Notes: a model not told the origin generated them from the letters alone. A stretch of 64,000 bases of DNA from JAJFIE01 sp964344255 (GCA_964344255.1 CAYFMQ010000011.1:47974-111973), one strand, 5' to 3'; numbered from the stretch's first letter, positions 16,296 to 26,069 are shown. Made by a program: numbers and translations.

Positions 16296-17540
16296 ATGGC
16301 TGATACGGTGATGCCCGACGCAAAAGGAGCACCGATTGAATCCGAAGCGCCTTGTGGCGCCTCCGGATACGACGGTGAGCCGTTCCCGACGGTTATTGAG
16401 CGGCTTACGCTTACCGACTTCCGGTGTTATGGCTCGGCACGTATTGAAACCGGGGGCCGCCCAGTGGTCCTGACGGGCCCCAACGGCGCCGGAAAAACGA
16501 ACATCCTGGAAGCCATTTCGTTCCTGACACCCGGCCGCGGTCTTCGCCGATGCGGGCTGTCGGATGTATCCAGACAGGGTGTGGGTGTCCCGGATAATGA
16601 GGCCACATCTCCTTCCAGGCCGTGGGCCGTTGCGGCAAGGGTCGGCACACCGGATGGAACCATCGAGATCGGAACGGGCCTGGCGGAACCGGGGGCGGAA
16701 AAGCGTACGGTCCGAATCGATGGGGAAAACGCCAAAAACCAGACATCGCTGTCCGATTATATGGACGCCCAATGGCTGACGCCGCAGATGGACCGGCTGT
16801 TTATTGACGGAAAATCCGCCAGACGGCGGTTTCTTGACCGCCTGGTGTACGGCTACGACCCGGCGCATGCGGGGCGGATCAGTAGCTATGAGCACGCCAT
16901 GCGCGAACGGTCCCGGCTGTTGCGCGAGGGTCAGGGTGACGAAACCTGGATTGCAACACTTGAGGATACGATGGCGGCGAAAGGCATCGCCGTTGCCGCG
17001 GCCCGCAGTGAGTTGGTCGACCGCCTGGGGCGGTTCTGCCGGGCGCCGCATGGATCGTTTCCCGGCGCTGGCTTGATGATAGAAGGCGATGTCGAGCAGT
17101 GGCTGGCGGAAGGCCCGGCGATTGAAGCTGAAGACAAACTACGTGAAGCTCTGGTTGCATCCAGGGGGCAGGACAGCATTTCCGGTGGCGCCCAGGTTGG
17201 GCCCCACCGGAGCGACCTGCATGTCCGCCATCTCGAAAAGGACCAACCGGCGGAACTATGTTCCACAGGGGAGCAAAAGGCGCTGCTGATCTCGATTGTG
17301 CTGGCCGATGCCCGGATGGCGGCGGCGGAACGGGGCCGTGTGCCGGTCCTGCTGCTCGATGAGGTCGCTGCGCACCTCGATGAGCAACGCCGGCGCTCGC
17401 TTTACGATGAATTGCAGGCGATCGGCGCACAGGTTTGGCTGACGGGAACGGACCGTCGCCTTTTTGAGCCCTTGTCAGGCAAAGCATTGTTTCTTTCGGT
17501 AGCAGATGCCCGTGTAACCCCCGATTTGGAGGCGGTTTGA
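16296..17540 (+). CDS. recF: DNA replication and repair protein RecF
   Basis: A 414-residue SMC-like ATPase that helps load RecA at gapped DNA. The Walker A motif GPNGAGKTNILEAI is near residues 61-74, the family signature region is QVGPHRSDL, and the Walker B is PVLLLDEVAAHLD. The N-terminus carries about 30 extra residues before the conserved start LTLTDFRCYGS; there is no alternative ATG or GTG close to the conserved part, so the extension seems real, with ATG 16296 or 16311 as start. Its stop overlaps the region just before gyrB. Confidence 0.94.
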   Translation: MADTVMPDAKGAPIESEAPCGASGYDGEPFPTVIERLTLTDFRCYGSARIETGGRPVVLTGPNGAGKTNILEAISFLTPGRGLRRCGLSDVSRQGVGVPDNEATSPSRPWAVAARVGTPDGTIEIGTGLAEPGAEKRTVRIDGENAKNQTSLSDYMDAQWLTPQMDRLFIDGKSARRRFLDRLVYGYDPAHAGRISSYEHAMRERSRLLREGQGDETWIATLEDTMAAKGIAVAAARSELVDRLGRFCRAPHGSFPGAGLMIEGDVEQWLAEGPAIEAEDKLREALVASRGQDSISGGAQVGPHRSDLHVRHLEKDQPAELCSTGEQKALLISIVLADARMAAAERGRVPVLLLDEVAAHLDEQRRRSLYDELQAIGAQVWLTGTDRRLFEPLSGKALFLSVADARVTPDLEAV

Positions 17541-17545
17541 TCAGT

Positions 17546-20014
17546 ATGAGTGACGAAACCCAAAACCAGGAAATTGAAGATCTCGATGGTGATGAGGCTT
17601 ATGACGCCGAATCCATCAAGGTTTTGCGCGGTCTCGATGCCGTCCGGAAGCGACCGGGCATGTATATCGGTGACACGGATGACGGATCGGGTCTGCACCA
17701 TATGGTCTACGAGGTCGTCGATAACGCCATTGATGAAGCCCTTGCCGGGCATTGCGATATCGTCAAGGTGATCCTGAACGGTGACGGCTCCGTTACCGTC
17801 AGTGATAATGGCCGAGGGATCCCGGTCGATATCCACGCTGAAGAAGGTGTGTCCGCAGCGGAAGTGATCATGACCCAGCTACATGCCGGCGGTAAGTTCG
17901 ACCAGAACTCCTACAAGGTTTCCGGCGGTTTGCATGGTGTGGGCGTTTCCGTGGTGAACGCGCTTTCTGACTGGCTGGAGCTCAAAATCTGGCGTGACGG
18001 CAAGGAACATTATGTCAGGTTCGAAAACGGCGAGGTTGTTGAATCGCTCAAGGTGGTGGGTGATGCACCCACGAAAGAGGACGGTTCGGGGCCCGTTTCA
18101 GGGACCGAAATTACCTTCTCCCCTTCGCCGGAGACATTTTCGAACGTTGAATTTGATGTCGGCACCCTGGAGCACCGTCTGCGAGAGCTCGCCTTCCTCA
18201 ATTCCGGCGTGGCGCTTCGCCTGACGGACGCCCGCAGCCCGGAAACGGTCGATGTGGACCTGCACTATGAAGGCGGCCTGCAGGCCTTCGTTGAATACCT
18301 TGACCGGTCAAAAAACGCGGTTACGGAAAAGATTATTACCGGGGACGGCGAACGGGATGGTGTGACAATCGAATTTGCTATCCAGTGGAACGACAGCTAC
18401 CACGAGACCACCCTGTGCTTCACGAATAACATTCCGCAACGTGACGGCGGTACTCACCTGGCCGGATTCAGGGGCGCCCTGACCCGGACGATCAACAAAT
18501 TCGCCAACGAAAGCGGCCTGGCGAAAAAGGCGAAAGTCAGCATTACGGGCGACGACGCCCGGGAAGGCCTGACCTGTATCGTTTCGGCCAAGGTGCCTGA
18601 TCCCAAGTTCTCTTCACAGACGAAGGACAAGCTGGTGAGTTCCGAGGTCCGCCCCATTGTGGAAGGCATTATCGGCGAGACGCTGGACCGCTACTTCGAG
18701 GAGCACCCCAAGGAAGGGCAGAAGGTTATCAGCAAGATTGTCGAGGCTGCCGCCGCCCGCGAGGCCGCCAGGAAGGCGCGAGACCTGACCCGGCGCAAGG
18801 GAGCGCTCGACTTCTCATCTCTTCCGGGCAAGCTGGCGGACTGTCAGGAGCGGGATCCGTCCCTGTCCGAGCTGTTTATCGTCGAGGGTGATTCCGCCGG
18901 CGGATCGGCCAAGCAGGGCCGCAACCGGGCCAACCAGGCCATCTTGCCCCTGCGCGGCAAGATCCTGAATGTCGAACGGGCGCGCCTCGACAAGATGTTG
19001 AGCTCCGCTGAAATCGGGACGCTGATCACGGCGCTCGGAACCGGCATCGGCGATGATTTCGATCCGGAGAAATGCCGCTATCACAAGATCATCATCATGA
19101 CGGACGCCGATGTTGACGGCAGCCACATCCGCACCTTGCTGCTGACGTTCTTCTTCCGTCAAATGCCGGAGCTTGTCGAAAGAGGTTATCTCTATATCGC
19201 CCAGCCGCCGCTCTACCGCGCCAAGCGGGGAAGTTCCGAGGTCTATCTGAAGGACGATTCGGCGCTGGAAGATTACCTGTTAAGCGCCGCCATCGATGAA
19301 GGGGCGGTTTTCACCACCTTCGATGGCGGACAGATTGCCGGGCTGGACTTAAGAGAGTGCGTTGATAAGGCGCGCATGGTTAAGCAACTGCTGTCCCGCC
19401 TTGCCCAGCATCTCCCACTCGCCATTATCGAGCAGGCGGCGGTTCTCGGCGCTCTCGATCCCGTTATCCTGTCTGACGGAGAAATGGCGACAGCTGCCGC
19501 CGCAGAGATTGCCAAGCGGATGAACGCTCTCGCAGACGCATTAGAAAAAGGTTGGGAAGGCAGCCCCCTTAATGACGGCGGGCTGGCCTTTAGCAGAACC
19601 TTGAGGGGCGTTACCGAACAGCACGTGATTGACGGCGCTGTCATCCGATCATCCGATGCAAGGCGATTACTGGATGAGGCGCCTCATCTGCAGAAACTCT
19701 ATCTCGGTCATGGCAAGCTGATTGTGAAGGAAAAGGAACATAGCATCACCGGCCCGCTTTCGCTGGTCGATACGGTTATGGATCTCGGCCGCCGCGGTGT
19801 CGGCATGCAGCGTTACAAGGGTTTGGGAGAAATGAATCCGGAACAGTTATGGGAAACGACCCTGGATCCGAATGTCCGTTCCCTGCTTCAGGTCAAGGTG
19901 AGCCAACTCGACGATGCGGAAGAGGTCTTTTCGACCCTTATGGGCGATATCGTGGAGCCGCGCCGCGACTTCATCCAGCAAAATGCTCTCAAGGTTGCAA
20001 ATCTGGATGTTTAG
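17546..20014 (+). CDS. gyrB: DNA gyrase subunit B
   Basis: An 822-residue ATPase subunit of gyrase, which introduces negative supercoils. The GHKL ATPase domain has EVVDNAIDEALAGHC, DNGRGIPVD and GGLHGVGVSVVNALS; the TOPRIM domain has EGDSAGGSAKQGRNR and DADVDGSHIRTLLLTF; the C-terminus has QRYKGLGEMNPEQLWETT. ATG 17546 is used; an in-frame TTG at 17537 overlaps the recF stop. Length is typical for alphaproteobacteria. It directly follows recF (5 bp), so the two are likely cotranscribed. Confidence 0.97.
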   Translation: MSDETQNQEIEDLDGDEAYDAESIKVLRGLDAVRKRPGMYIGDTDDGSGLHHMVYEVVDNAIDEALAGHCDIVKVILNGDGSVTVSDNGRGIPVDIHAEEGVSAAEVIMTQLHAGGKFDQNSYKVSGGLHGVGVSVVNALSDWLELKIWRDGKEHYVRFENGEVVESLKVVGDAPTKEDGSGPVSGTEITFSPSPETFSNVEFDVGTLEHRLRELAFLNSGVALRLTDARSPETVDVDLHYEGGLQAFVEYLDRSKNAVTEKIITGDGERDGVTIEFAIQWNDSYHETTLCFTNNIPQRDGGTHLAGFRGALTRTINKFANESGLAKKAKVSITGDDAREGLTCIVSAKVPDPKFSSQTKDKLVSSEVRPIVEGIIGETLDRYFEEHPKEGQKVISKIVEAAAAREAARKARDLTRRKGALDFSSLPGKLADCQERDPSLSELFIVEGDSAGGSAKQGRNRANQAILPLRGKILNVERARLDKMLSSAEIGTLITALGTGIGDDFDPEKCRYHKIIIMTDADVDGSHIRTLLLTFFFRQMPELVERGYLYIAQPPLYRAKRGSSEVYLKDDSALEDYLLSAAIDEGAVFTTFDGGQIAGLDLRECVDKARMVKQLLSRLAQHLPLAIIEQAAVLGALDPVILSDGEMATAAAAEIAKRMNALADALEKGWEGSPLNDGGLAFSRTLRGVTEQHVIDGAVIRSSDARRLLDEAPHLQKLYLGHGKLIVKEKEHSITGPLSLVDTVMDLGRRGVGMQRYKGLGEMNPEQLWETTLDPNVRSLLQVKVSQLDDAEEVFSTLMGDIVEPRRDFIQQNALKVANLDV

Positions 20015-20055
20015 GTCAGGAGTTTCTCCAACGCCTTAACCCAATTCTAACGGCC

Positions 20056-20076
20056 CGTGGGGCATAAGACCCCATG
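20056..20076 (+). promoter_or_regulatory. Hairpin covering the PBP start codon
   Basis: Bases 20056-20062 (CGTGGGG) pair with 20070-20076 (CCCCATG) over seven positions including one G-U, with a 7-nt loop. The start codon ATG (20074-20076) and the only purine-rich ribosome-binding candidate are both inside the stem. An in-frame TAA at 20065 excludes an earlier start. This may lower or regulate translation; it could be chance. Confidence 0.4.
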
Positions 20077-22008
20077 AGCAGGAAATCCGAATCACGGAGT
20101 AAAAAGACGCCGCCCAAAAAGCGCGGTTTTTTCCGCCGTCTTTTTGGCGGCATGGTTTACTGGGGACTCGTCGCCAGCATCTGGGGCGGCATTCTCCTCG
20201 GTGGCGTGCTTGCGTTCTATGCTTACGACCTGCCTGACGTCGACGATGCCTTCAGCGCCACGCGGCGCCCATCCATAACGATTCTGGCCGCGGACGGATC
20301 GGAACTGGCGACAGTCGGCGATCTGTACGGTTCGGCGATCTCTCTGCAGGACCTGCCCCCCGTTCTGCCCCAGGCCGTGTTAGCGACCGAAGACAGGCGG
20401 TTTTATGATCATTTCGGCGTCGACCTGATAGGTCTTGCGCGGGCCATGTGGGTGAACGTCCGAGCCGGGCGAATCCGCCAGGGCGGCTCGACCATTACAC
20501 AGCAGGTTGCCAAGAATCTGTTTCTTGAACCCGAGCGGACGATCAAACGCAAGGTGCAGGAATTGCTTCTCGCACTGTGGCTTGAAAACAAATTTTCCAA
20601 GGATGAAATCCTGACGGTTTATCTCAACAGGGTGTATCTGGGCCAGGGCGCCTGGGGCGTGGATGCCGCCGCACGTAAATATTTCTCCCGCCCGGCATCG
20701 AAAGTTTCGACCTGGCAGGCGGCTGTCATCGCCGGATTGCTGAAAGCACCAAGTCGTCTGAATCCCATATCGAACCCGAAAGCGGCGGCCGAACGGGCAG
20801 GGGTTGTGCTGAACAATATGGTTGCCGCCGGTTATTTGACCAAAGATGCTGCAAAGCAGGCCAAGCAGGAAAAATCCAGCCGCATAGCTTCGGTCATAGG
20901 CGGCGGTGGGCGCTATTTCGTCGACTGGGTGCTTGAACGCTTACCCGATTATATCAGCGTGGACAGGGACGTTGTCGTCCGGACGACTCTGGACCCTGTT
21001 ATTCAGAAAAACGCCGACCGCATCATGGCAAACGTACTAGACGGCCCGGGCAGGCAGGCGGATGTCTCTCAGGGTGCGCTAGTCGCCATGACGCCGGATG
21101 GGGGCCTAAGGGCCATGGTCGGCGGTCGGTCCTATGGGCAAAGCCAGTTTAATCGGGCGACCCAGGCGCGTAGGCAACCGGGCTCGGCTTTCAAGCCAAT
21201 CGTTTATCTTGCCGGTTTGGAAGCAGGCTTAAGGCCCCGCAGCCTGTTGGTGGACGAGCCGATGGATATCGATGGCTGGCGGCCGCAGAACTTTGACCGG
21301 CAGCACCGTGGCAGCATGACCATGGAGGATGCTCTTTCAGCATCCATCAACACGGTCGCCATCAAAGTCGCGCAGCATGCCGGGCTGGGTAATGTCATAA
21401 AGACGGCACGGCGTCTCGGCATTACGGATGAGCTTCCTACCAATCTGAGCATTGCCCTCGGCACGGCGGAGGTTTCCCTGCTGTCGCTTACCGGCGCCTA
21501 CGCTACATTTTCAAATGGCGGCATGGGCGTCTGGCCCTATGGTATCGTCGATATTCGCGACCGGAAGGGAAATATTCTGTATGCTCGTGCTGGCGACGGG
21601 CCCGGACGGGTAATCTCGCGGAACCACGTACAGTCCGTCAACGCCATGTTGAGCCGGGTTATCAACGCCGGAGGGACCGGCAAGAAAGCCAAGCTCGACA
21701 GACCCTCCGCCGGCAAGACCGGCACCAGTCAGGACTACCGTGACGGATGGTTTATCGGTTACACGGCGAACCTTGTCACAGGTGTCTGGATGGGCAACGA
21801 CAATGGTGGTCGAACGAAAAATCTGACGGGCGGGGGACTGCCAGCCATTGTCTGGCGTGACGCCATGACGGCGTCGCATTACGGCGTACCGGTTAGTTCA
21901 TTGGCCGGCCATGAGAGCATAGTCGCTGAAAACAGTACCGGGAATGGCGGTTCCGGTTCGATTTTCAGTCTTATATCCGACTGGCTCGTCAACAAGGGCG
22001 AGAGATAA
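20074..22008 (+). CDS. Class A penicillin-binding protein (PBP1A-type transglycosylase/transpeptidase)
   Basis: A 644-residue bifunctional peptidoglycan synthase. After a basic N-terminus there is one membrane segment (about residues 28-50). The GT51 glycosyltransferase domain has the catalytic Glu in ATEDRRFYDHFG, the GGSTITQQVAKNL motif and KVQELLLALWLE. The transpeptidase domain has the SxxK motif in RQPGSAFKP, the SxN in SASINTVA, and KTG in AGKTGTSQDYRDGW. It is shorter than E. coli PBP1A because the extra OB-like domain is absent, which is common in alphaproteobacteria. It follows gyrB by 59 bp and is convergent with hldE. Confidence 0.94.
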   Translation: MSRKSESRSKKTPPKKRGFFRRLFGGMVYWGLVASIWGGILLGGVLAFYAYDLPDVDDAFSATRRPSITILAADGSELATVGDLYGSAISLQDLPPVLPQAVLATEDRRFYDHFGVDLIGLARAMWVNVRAGRIRQGGSTITQQVAKNLFLEPERTIKRKVQELLLALWLENKFSKDEILTVYLNRVYLGQGAWGVDAAARKYFSRPASKVSTWQAAVIAGLLKAPSRLNPISNPKAAAERAGVVLNNMVAAGYLTKDAAKQAKQEKSSRIASVIGGGGRYFVDWVLERLPDYISVDRDVVVRTTLDPVIQKNADRIMANVLDGPGRQADVSQGALVAMTPDGGLRAMVGGRSYGQSQFNRATQARRQPGSAFKPIVYLAGLEAGLRPRSLLVDEPMDIDGWRPQNFDRQHRGSMTMEDALSASINTVAIKVAQHAGLGNVIKTARRLGITDELPTNLSIALGTAEVSLLSLTGAYATFSNGGMGVWPYGIVDIRDRKGNILYARAGDGPGRVISRNHVQSVNAMLSRVINAGGTGKKAKLDRPSAGKTGTSQDYRDGWFIGYTANLVTGVWMGNDNGGRTKNLTGGGLPAIVWRDAMTASHYGVPVSSLAGHESIVAENSTGNGGSGSIFSLISDWLVNKGER

Positions 22009-22012
22009 AGCC

Positions 22013-23476
22013 CTACTCGGCTATTTTTGATATGGTACCTGTTGTGGAGTGGCCTTCTTCCATCTCCGCAAGAATGACCTTGCCGCCATACTTCCTGACT
22101 ACATCGGCGCCAACGACCTGGCTGATCTTGTAGTCCGCGCCCTTGATCAGAGCGTCGGGTTTGATGGCCTTGATAAGTTTGATCGGCGTGTCCTCATTGA
22201 ACAGCACGACGGCATCAACGGATTCGAGGGAAGCCAAGACGGTCATGCGGGCGGCTTCGTTTTGAACGGGCCTGTTCTCTCCTTTTAGCCGTTTGACCGA
22301 GCCGTCGGAATTCAATCCGACAATCAGCCTGTCACAGGACGCCTTTGCCTGCAGGAGCAGCGAAACATGCCCGGGGTGGAGCAGGTCGAAACATCCGTTG
22401 GTAAATCCGACCTTGAGCCCACGGCTTTGCCAGCGCTGTGCCCTGTCGAGCGCCTGGTCCAGGGAAAGGATTTTTGATTCAGCATCGGAAATTCCCTGGT
22501 GGTGAAGCGCCGCGTTGAGATCGTTGGCATAGGCCGCCGCAGTCCCCACCTTGCCGACAACGATGCCCGCCGCTACATTTGCCAATGCCGCCGCATCCAG
22601 AAGGGGGGCGCCTGCGGCAATCGCCGTGGCGATCGTCGCAACGACCGTATCCCCGGCGCCTGAGACGTCGTACACCTCGCGGGCTTCGGCCGGCAGGTGG
22701 GTAACAGAACCGCCACTGGTAACGAGGGTCATGCCGTCCTGGGACCGGGTAACGAGAACGGCGCCCAAGTCATAATCAACGACCAAAGATTTCGCTGCAT
22801 CGACAATTTCGCTTTCGACAGTGACCGGATGTCCAACGGCTTCGGACAGTTCAGCACGGTTTGGCGTCACCAGATCAGCGCCCTGGTAACGCCAATAGTC
22901 ACGCCCTTTGGGGTCAACGATTATGGGAATGCCTTTCTTCCTTGCAGCATCAATAACGGGCTCAATGACATCAGGAACGAGCACGCCTTTGCCGTAATCG
23001 GAAATGACAACGGCGCCGCATGTTTTCATGGCCCGTTTTGCCGCACTGACGACCCGCTCGGCAATCTTGCCGTCAATGGGTCGGACAACTTCCCGGTCAG
23101 TGCGGAGCATTTGCTGGGTGCTGGCAAGGTAGCGGGTCTTGATGCCGGTGGAGCGGGCTTTGCTGCGAACCAGAGCGCTGGCTGAAATACGATCTTCTGA
23201 TAGAAGTGACTTGATTTCATCGCCTGCCGGGTCCGCGCCGGTGACCGCAGCTACCGAAGAAAAGCCACCCAGCGCGGAAACGTTTCTCACAACATTGCCG
23301 GCGCCGCCAAGCATGCCGATCTCACGTTCAACGTGCAGCACGGGAATTGGCGCTTCGGGAGATATCCTGTCAACGCTGCCATAAACAAATCGGTCGAGCA
23401 TAATGTCGCCGACACACAGAACTCGCGCAGTGTTTAGCTTGTCAACCCAAACGGCCAGATCAATGCGCTCCGTCAT
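22013..23476 (-). CDS. hldE: Bifunctional heptose-7-phosphate kinase / heptose-1-phosphate adenylyltransferase
   Basis: A 487-residue fusion that phosphorylates D-glycero-beta-D-manno-heptose 7-phosphate and then adenylates the 1-phosphate on the way to ADP-heptose for LPS. The N-terminal ribokinase-type domain has GGAGNVVRNVSALGG and the catalytic DVSGAGDTVVATIATA. The C-terminal nucleotidyltransferase starts near residue 355 with GFTNGCFDLLHPGHVSLL, including the HxGH motif. Both activities therefore look intact. Its ATG overlaps the gmhA stop by 4 bp. Confidence 0.96.
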   Translation of the reverse strand: MTERIDLAVWVDKLNTARVLCVGDIMLDRFVYGSVDRISPEAPIPVLHVEREIGMLGGAGNVVRNVSALGGFSSVAAVTGADPAGDEIKSLLSEDRISASALVRSKARSTGIKTRYLASTQQMLRTDREVVRPIDGKIAERVVSAAKRAMKTCGAVVISDYGKGVLVPDVIEPVIDAARKKGIPIIVDPKGRDYWRYQGADLVTPNRAELSEAVGHPVTVESEIVDAAKSLVVDYDLGAVLVTRSQDGMTLVTSGGSVTHLPAEAREVYDVSGAGDTVVATIATAIAAGAPLLDAAALANVAAGIVVGKVGTAAAYANDLNAALHHQGISDAESKILSLDQALDRAQRWQSRGLKVGFTNGCFDLLHPGHVSLLLQAKASCDRLIVGLNSDGSVKRLKGENRPVQNEAARMTVLASLESVDAVVLFNEDTPIKLIKAIKPDALIKGADYKISQVVGADVVRKYGGKVILAEMEEGHSTTGTISKIAE

Positions 23477-24051
23477 AACAACCCCAGTTCGGTCTCAAGC
23501 GCGCCGCAGAGCATATGCCCGATAATGATGTGCATTTCCTGAATGCGTGGTGTCGACTGGGAGGGAACAATCAAATAGGGATCTGCTATATCCCTGATGT
23601 AGCCCCCATCCCTGCCGCCGAAAGCGGCCGCTGTGCAACCGATGGATCTGGCAGCCTTGAGTCCTTCCAGAACATTTGCCGAGTTTCCGGACGTGGTGAT
23701 GCCGATAACGGTATCTTCTGGTTTGCACAGGGCCTCGACCTGGCGGGAGAAGATGTTATCGAATCCCATATCGTTTCCGGCGGCGGTGAGGGCGGAGGTG
23801 TCCGTTGTCAGGGCAATTGCGGCAATGGGCGCACGGTCCTTGAGATAACGAATCGAGAGCTCAGTAGCCAAGTGCTGGCTGTCGGATGCGCTGCCGCCAT
23901 TGCCAAAGAATACAATTTTCCCCCCATCACGAATCGACTGGGCGCAAAGGCCGAGCAGTCGGGTGAAAGGTTCGCGGATTGTATCACGCGTTGCCTGCAC
24001 AATGTCGGCATGCTCTTTGAATTCAGAATCAATAAAAAGGTCTATATCCAT
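23473..24051 (-). CDS. gmhA: Phosphoheptose isomerase
   Basis: A 192-residue SIS-domain enzyme that converts sedoheptulose 7-phosphate to D-glycero-D-manno-heptose 7-phosphate, the substrate of HldE. The family signature is present: FFGNGGSASDSQHLATELSIRY, ALTTDTSALTAAGND and GITTSGNSANVLEGL. The C-terminal IQEMHIIIGHMLC with its metal-binding residues is also conserved. It is coupled to hldE by a 4-bp overlap; hldD (epimerase) is not in the window. Confidence 0.95.
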   Translation of the reverse strand: MDIDLFIDSEFKEHADIVQATRDTIREPFTRLLGLCAQSIRDGGKIVFFGNGGSASDSQHLATELSIRYLKDRAPIAAIALTTDTSALTAAGNDMGFDNIFSRQVEALCKPEDTVIGITTSGNSANVLEGLKAARSIGCTAAAFGGRDGGYIRDIADPYLIVPSQSTPRIQEMHIIIGHMLCGALETELGLL

Positions 24052-24225
24052 GATAGCCCGTTTGTTTCAGGAGGAGGATCAGCCCCGGATTACAAATGAT
24101 CTTTTACGCCACACATCATGCGATTGCAAAGATACGCACTAAATAAAATACAAATAACCTGTATTTTTCCGGAATTGATGCCCCGTAGCGGCATTGAGGG
24201 GGAATTCAGAAAAGAATAGGGCGGG

Positions 24226-25104
24226 TCATTCAGGTCGTTGAGCTGAAACAAAAATCCATCCCATTGAGCCTTCATACGCTTTGTCTCGTGCAAAGCGCCA
24301 TGTTTCCAGATTCCAGTCGATAACGGTTGGGCTTATGTCTTTCTCAAGATCGTTGTAGTTTTCTTCGATAAAACGGGCCAGTTCAGCAAAATGCCTTGCC
24401 ATATGGTCGGTCCAGTCAAGGGATTCGAGAATAATGAATCCCGCCTGCTTCGTCGCCCGGATGAACGCAGCCTTATCGTAGAGGTCCGGCGAGCCGTGCC
24501 GTTCGGCGATGCGGTCACATTCCGCCTTGCTCAACCGTTCAGGCGCAGTCGTCTGATCCGTATAGACTAAACGTCCTCCGGGTCTTAAGACCCGATAGGC
24601 TTCCTTCATAACCTGTTGTTTGTTGGTGGCGTGAACGAGGGCCTCCTGCACCACATAAGCGTCAAAGCAAGCTTTCTCGAACGGCAGGTTATGGTAATCC
24701 GCATAGCTACAAACAACGTCTTCCGTCATGCCGGCCTGCTCTGTTAACGCGAGGCACTCTTTGTGATGCTCTTCAGATATGTTTGTCGCCATGACGTGAC
24801 AGCCAAAGGTGCGCGCCAGATAGCGTGAGGTTTCGCCGAGGCCGCTGCCGGTTTCAAGTACCCGGTGCTCAGTCCCAATATTCATCGCCATGCCGATGCG
24901 CTGTTTGCACCGGAGTGCGGCTGAGGAAATGGACGAAACGTCCTTTTCCCATAGACCGAAATGAAAACTTCTCCCCCAGACCCGTTGATAAAGAAGATTG
25001 GCATCGGCGGTGTCATAACGCTCTATGCCGGCGATTCTTTTATCGGACCGGGTCTTCCGGTCAGGCTCAGACAACTTGGGTGCGCGCGTCACGTTTCTGC
25101 TCAC
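24226..25104 (-). CDS. SAM-dependent methyltransferase, sarcosine/dimethylglycine methyltransferase-like
   Basis: A 292-residue class I methyltransferase starting at GTG 25104 (start uncertain, no clear ribosome binding site). The SAM site is VLETGSGLGETSRYLA and the post-motif region is LPFEKACFDAYVVQEALVH, followed by RVLRPGGRLVYTDQ. The N-terminal block ERYDTADANLLYQRVWG and FHFGLWEKD resembles the segment before the SAM site in sarcosine/dimethylglycine N-methyltransferases, which make glycine betaine; that similarity is from memory and moderate. Small-molecule methylation is likely; betaine synthesis is a guess. It lies after gmhA without obvious functional link. Confidence 0.7.
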   Translation of the reverse strand: MSRNVTRAPKLSEPDRKTRSDKRIAGIERYDTADANLLYQRVWGRSFHFGLWEKDVSSISSAALRCKQRIGMAMNIGTEHRVLETGSGLGETSRYLARTFGCHVMATNISEEHHKECLALTEQAGMTEDVVCSYADYHNLPFEKACFDAYVVQEALVHATNKQQVMKEAYRVLRPGGRLVYTDQTTAPERLSKAECDRIAERHGSPDLYDKAAFIRATKQAGFIILESLDWTDHMARHFAELARFIEENYNDLEKDISPTVIDWNLETWRFARDKAYEGSMGWIFVSAQRPE

Positions 25105-25159
25105 CTATAATAGAGAAATCCACAAAGTAGAAAACTAACACGAGCATTATCGTCTTCAC

Positions 25160-25206
25160 ATATCCAATTTAGAGTGATATATATAGTTGTATATATTTTT
25201 GGATAT
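25160..25206. repeat. Nested inverted repeats in a divergent promoter region
   Basis: ATATCCAA (25160-25167) and TTGGATAT (25199-25206) are perfect inverted repeats; between them ATATATA (25179-25185) and TATATAT (25190-25196) form a second pair around GTTG. They lie in the 108-bp gap between the divergent methyltransferase and the gene at 25213. They may be operator sites or simple AT-rich structure. Confidence 0.55.
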
Positions 25207-25212
25207 ACACTT

Positions 25213-26046
25213 ATGACGATACACATTCAACCTCCCGCCAATATGCCCCCGCAAGACACTGGACAGATCACAGAACCTCCTGTTCCGGATATTCCGGATC
25301 CCACCGGAAGTGTTTACTGGCAACAACCTGCCGGACGGCTGACCGATCTGGTTGCCACCCGGAACGATCCGCTCGGCCGTTCGATCGCCCGTTGCCTGGA
25401 CCAGTATGAAGCCCAGGCCTTTGCCGCCGGTATCCATCTCGAACTGCACACGGATTTCCACCATTTGGCGGAGATTAATCCCCATCTGGACAAGCTCCCC
25501 CTGACACCGCAATTCGACCCGCTGGTTTCCGACATATCCGCCGTCAATGGATTCTGGCTCAAAGGAGTCGATACGCGCGGCGAGATCGTTCAGACTCAGG
25601 CGGTCCGTATGGATGACCTTGCTGGAACATCGCTTGCCCTTCACCTGAAAAGCCTCAAGGCTTTTTACAGGAATCCGGAAGAGAGCGCTCACCCGGAAGA
25701 AACCTGCGAGGTCGAAGCTCCTGCCGCATACGGCATGACGGGGCGTATCGGGTATCATGGCGAGTTCTGGATCAAGGGGGGACACAGTGGCTACCGCGGC
25801 CACGATCTTGCAGTCGTCCTGCCGAGGATCGGTATGACGATCGCCCTTGCCCGGTGGTCCCCGGACTTCATGTACGGGACAATTCAGCCGGCCATAGCGG
25901 AAAAAGGAATCGTCGCCAGATACGGCTATCATAACGTTCAGCCGCACGGCATCATCTGGAATCTTCCGCAGAAAGGTGAAGTACTAGACGAGTGGCTGAT
26001 GTGGATGAGCTGGCGCGATATCGTTGACCTGATAGAACGCTCATAA
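25213..26046 (+). CDS. Unrecognised soluble protein
   Basis: A 277-residue protein; I use ATG 25213 (MTIHIQPPANMPP), because the upstream frame to 25174 runs through the AT-rich repeats. It begins with a proline-rich stretch of about 35 residues and has no signal peptide or membrane segment. The C-terminal half contains FWIKGGHSGYRGHDLAVVL, MTIALARWSPDFMYGTIQP and EWLMWMSWRDIVDLIE. The RG-x-D and strand-helix pattern is faintly like an acyltransferase of the GNAT type, but I do not recognise the family and would not assign a function. It is convergent with the equally unrecognised gene at 26070. Confidence 0.65.
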   Translation: MTIHIQPPANMPPQDTGQITEPPVPDIPDPTGSVYWQQPAGRLTDLVATRNDPLGRSIARCLDQYEAQAFAAGIHLELHTDFHHLAEINPHLDKLPLTPQFDPLVSDISAVNGFWLKGVDTRGEIVQTQAVRMDDLAGTSLALHLKSLKAFYRNPEESAHPEETCEVEAPAAYGMTGRIGYHGEFWIKGGHSGYRGHDLAVVLPRIGMTIALARWSPDFMYGTIQPAIAEKGIVARYGYHNVQPHGIIWNLPQKGEVLDEWLMWMSWRDIVDLIERS

Positions 26047-26069
26047 GAATGACGAAAGCCCTCGGCCAC

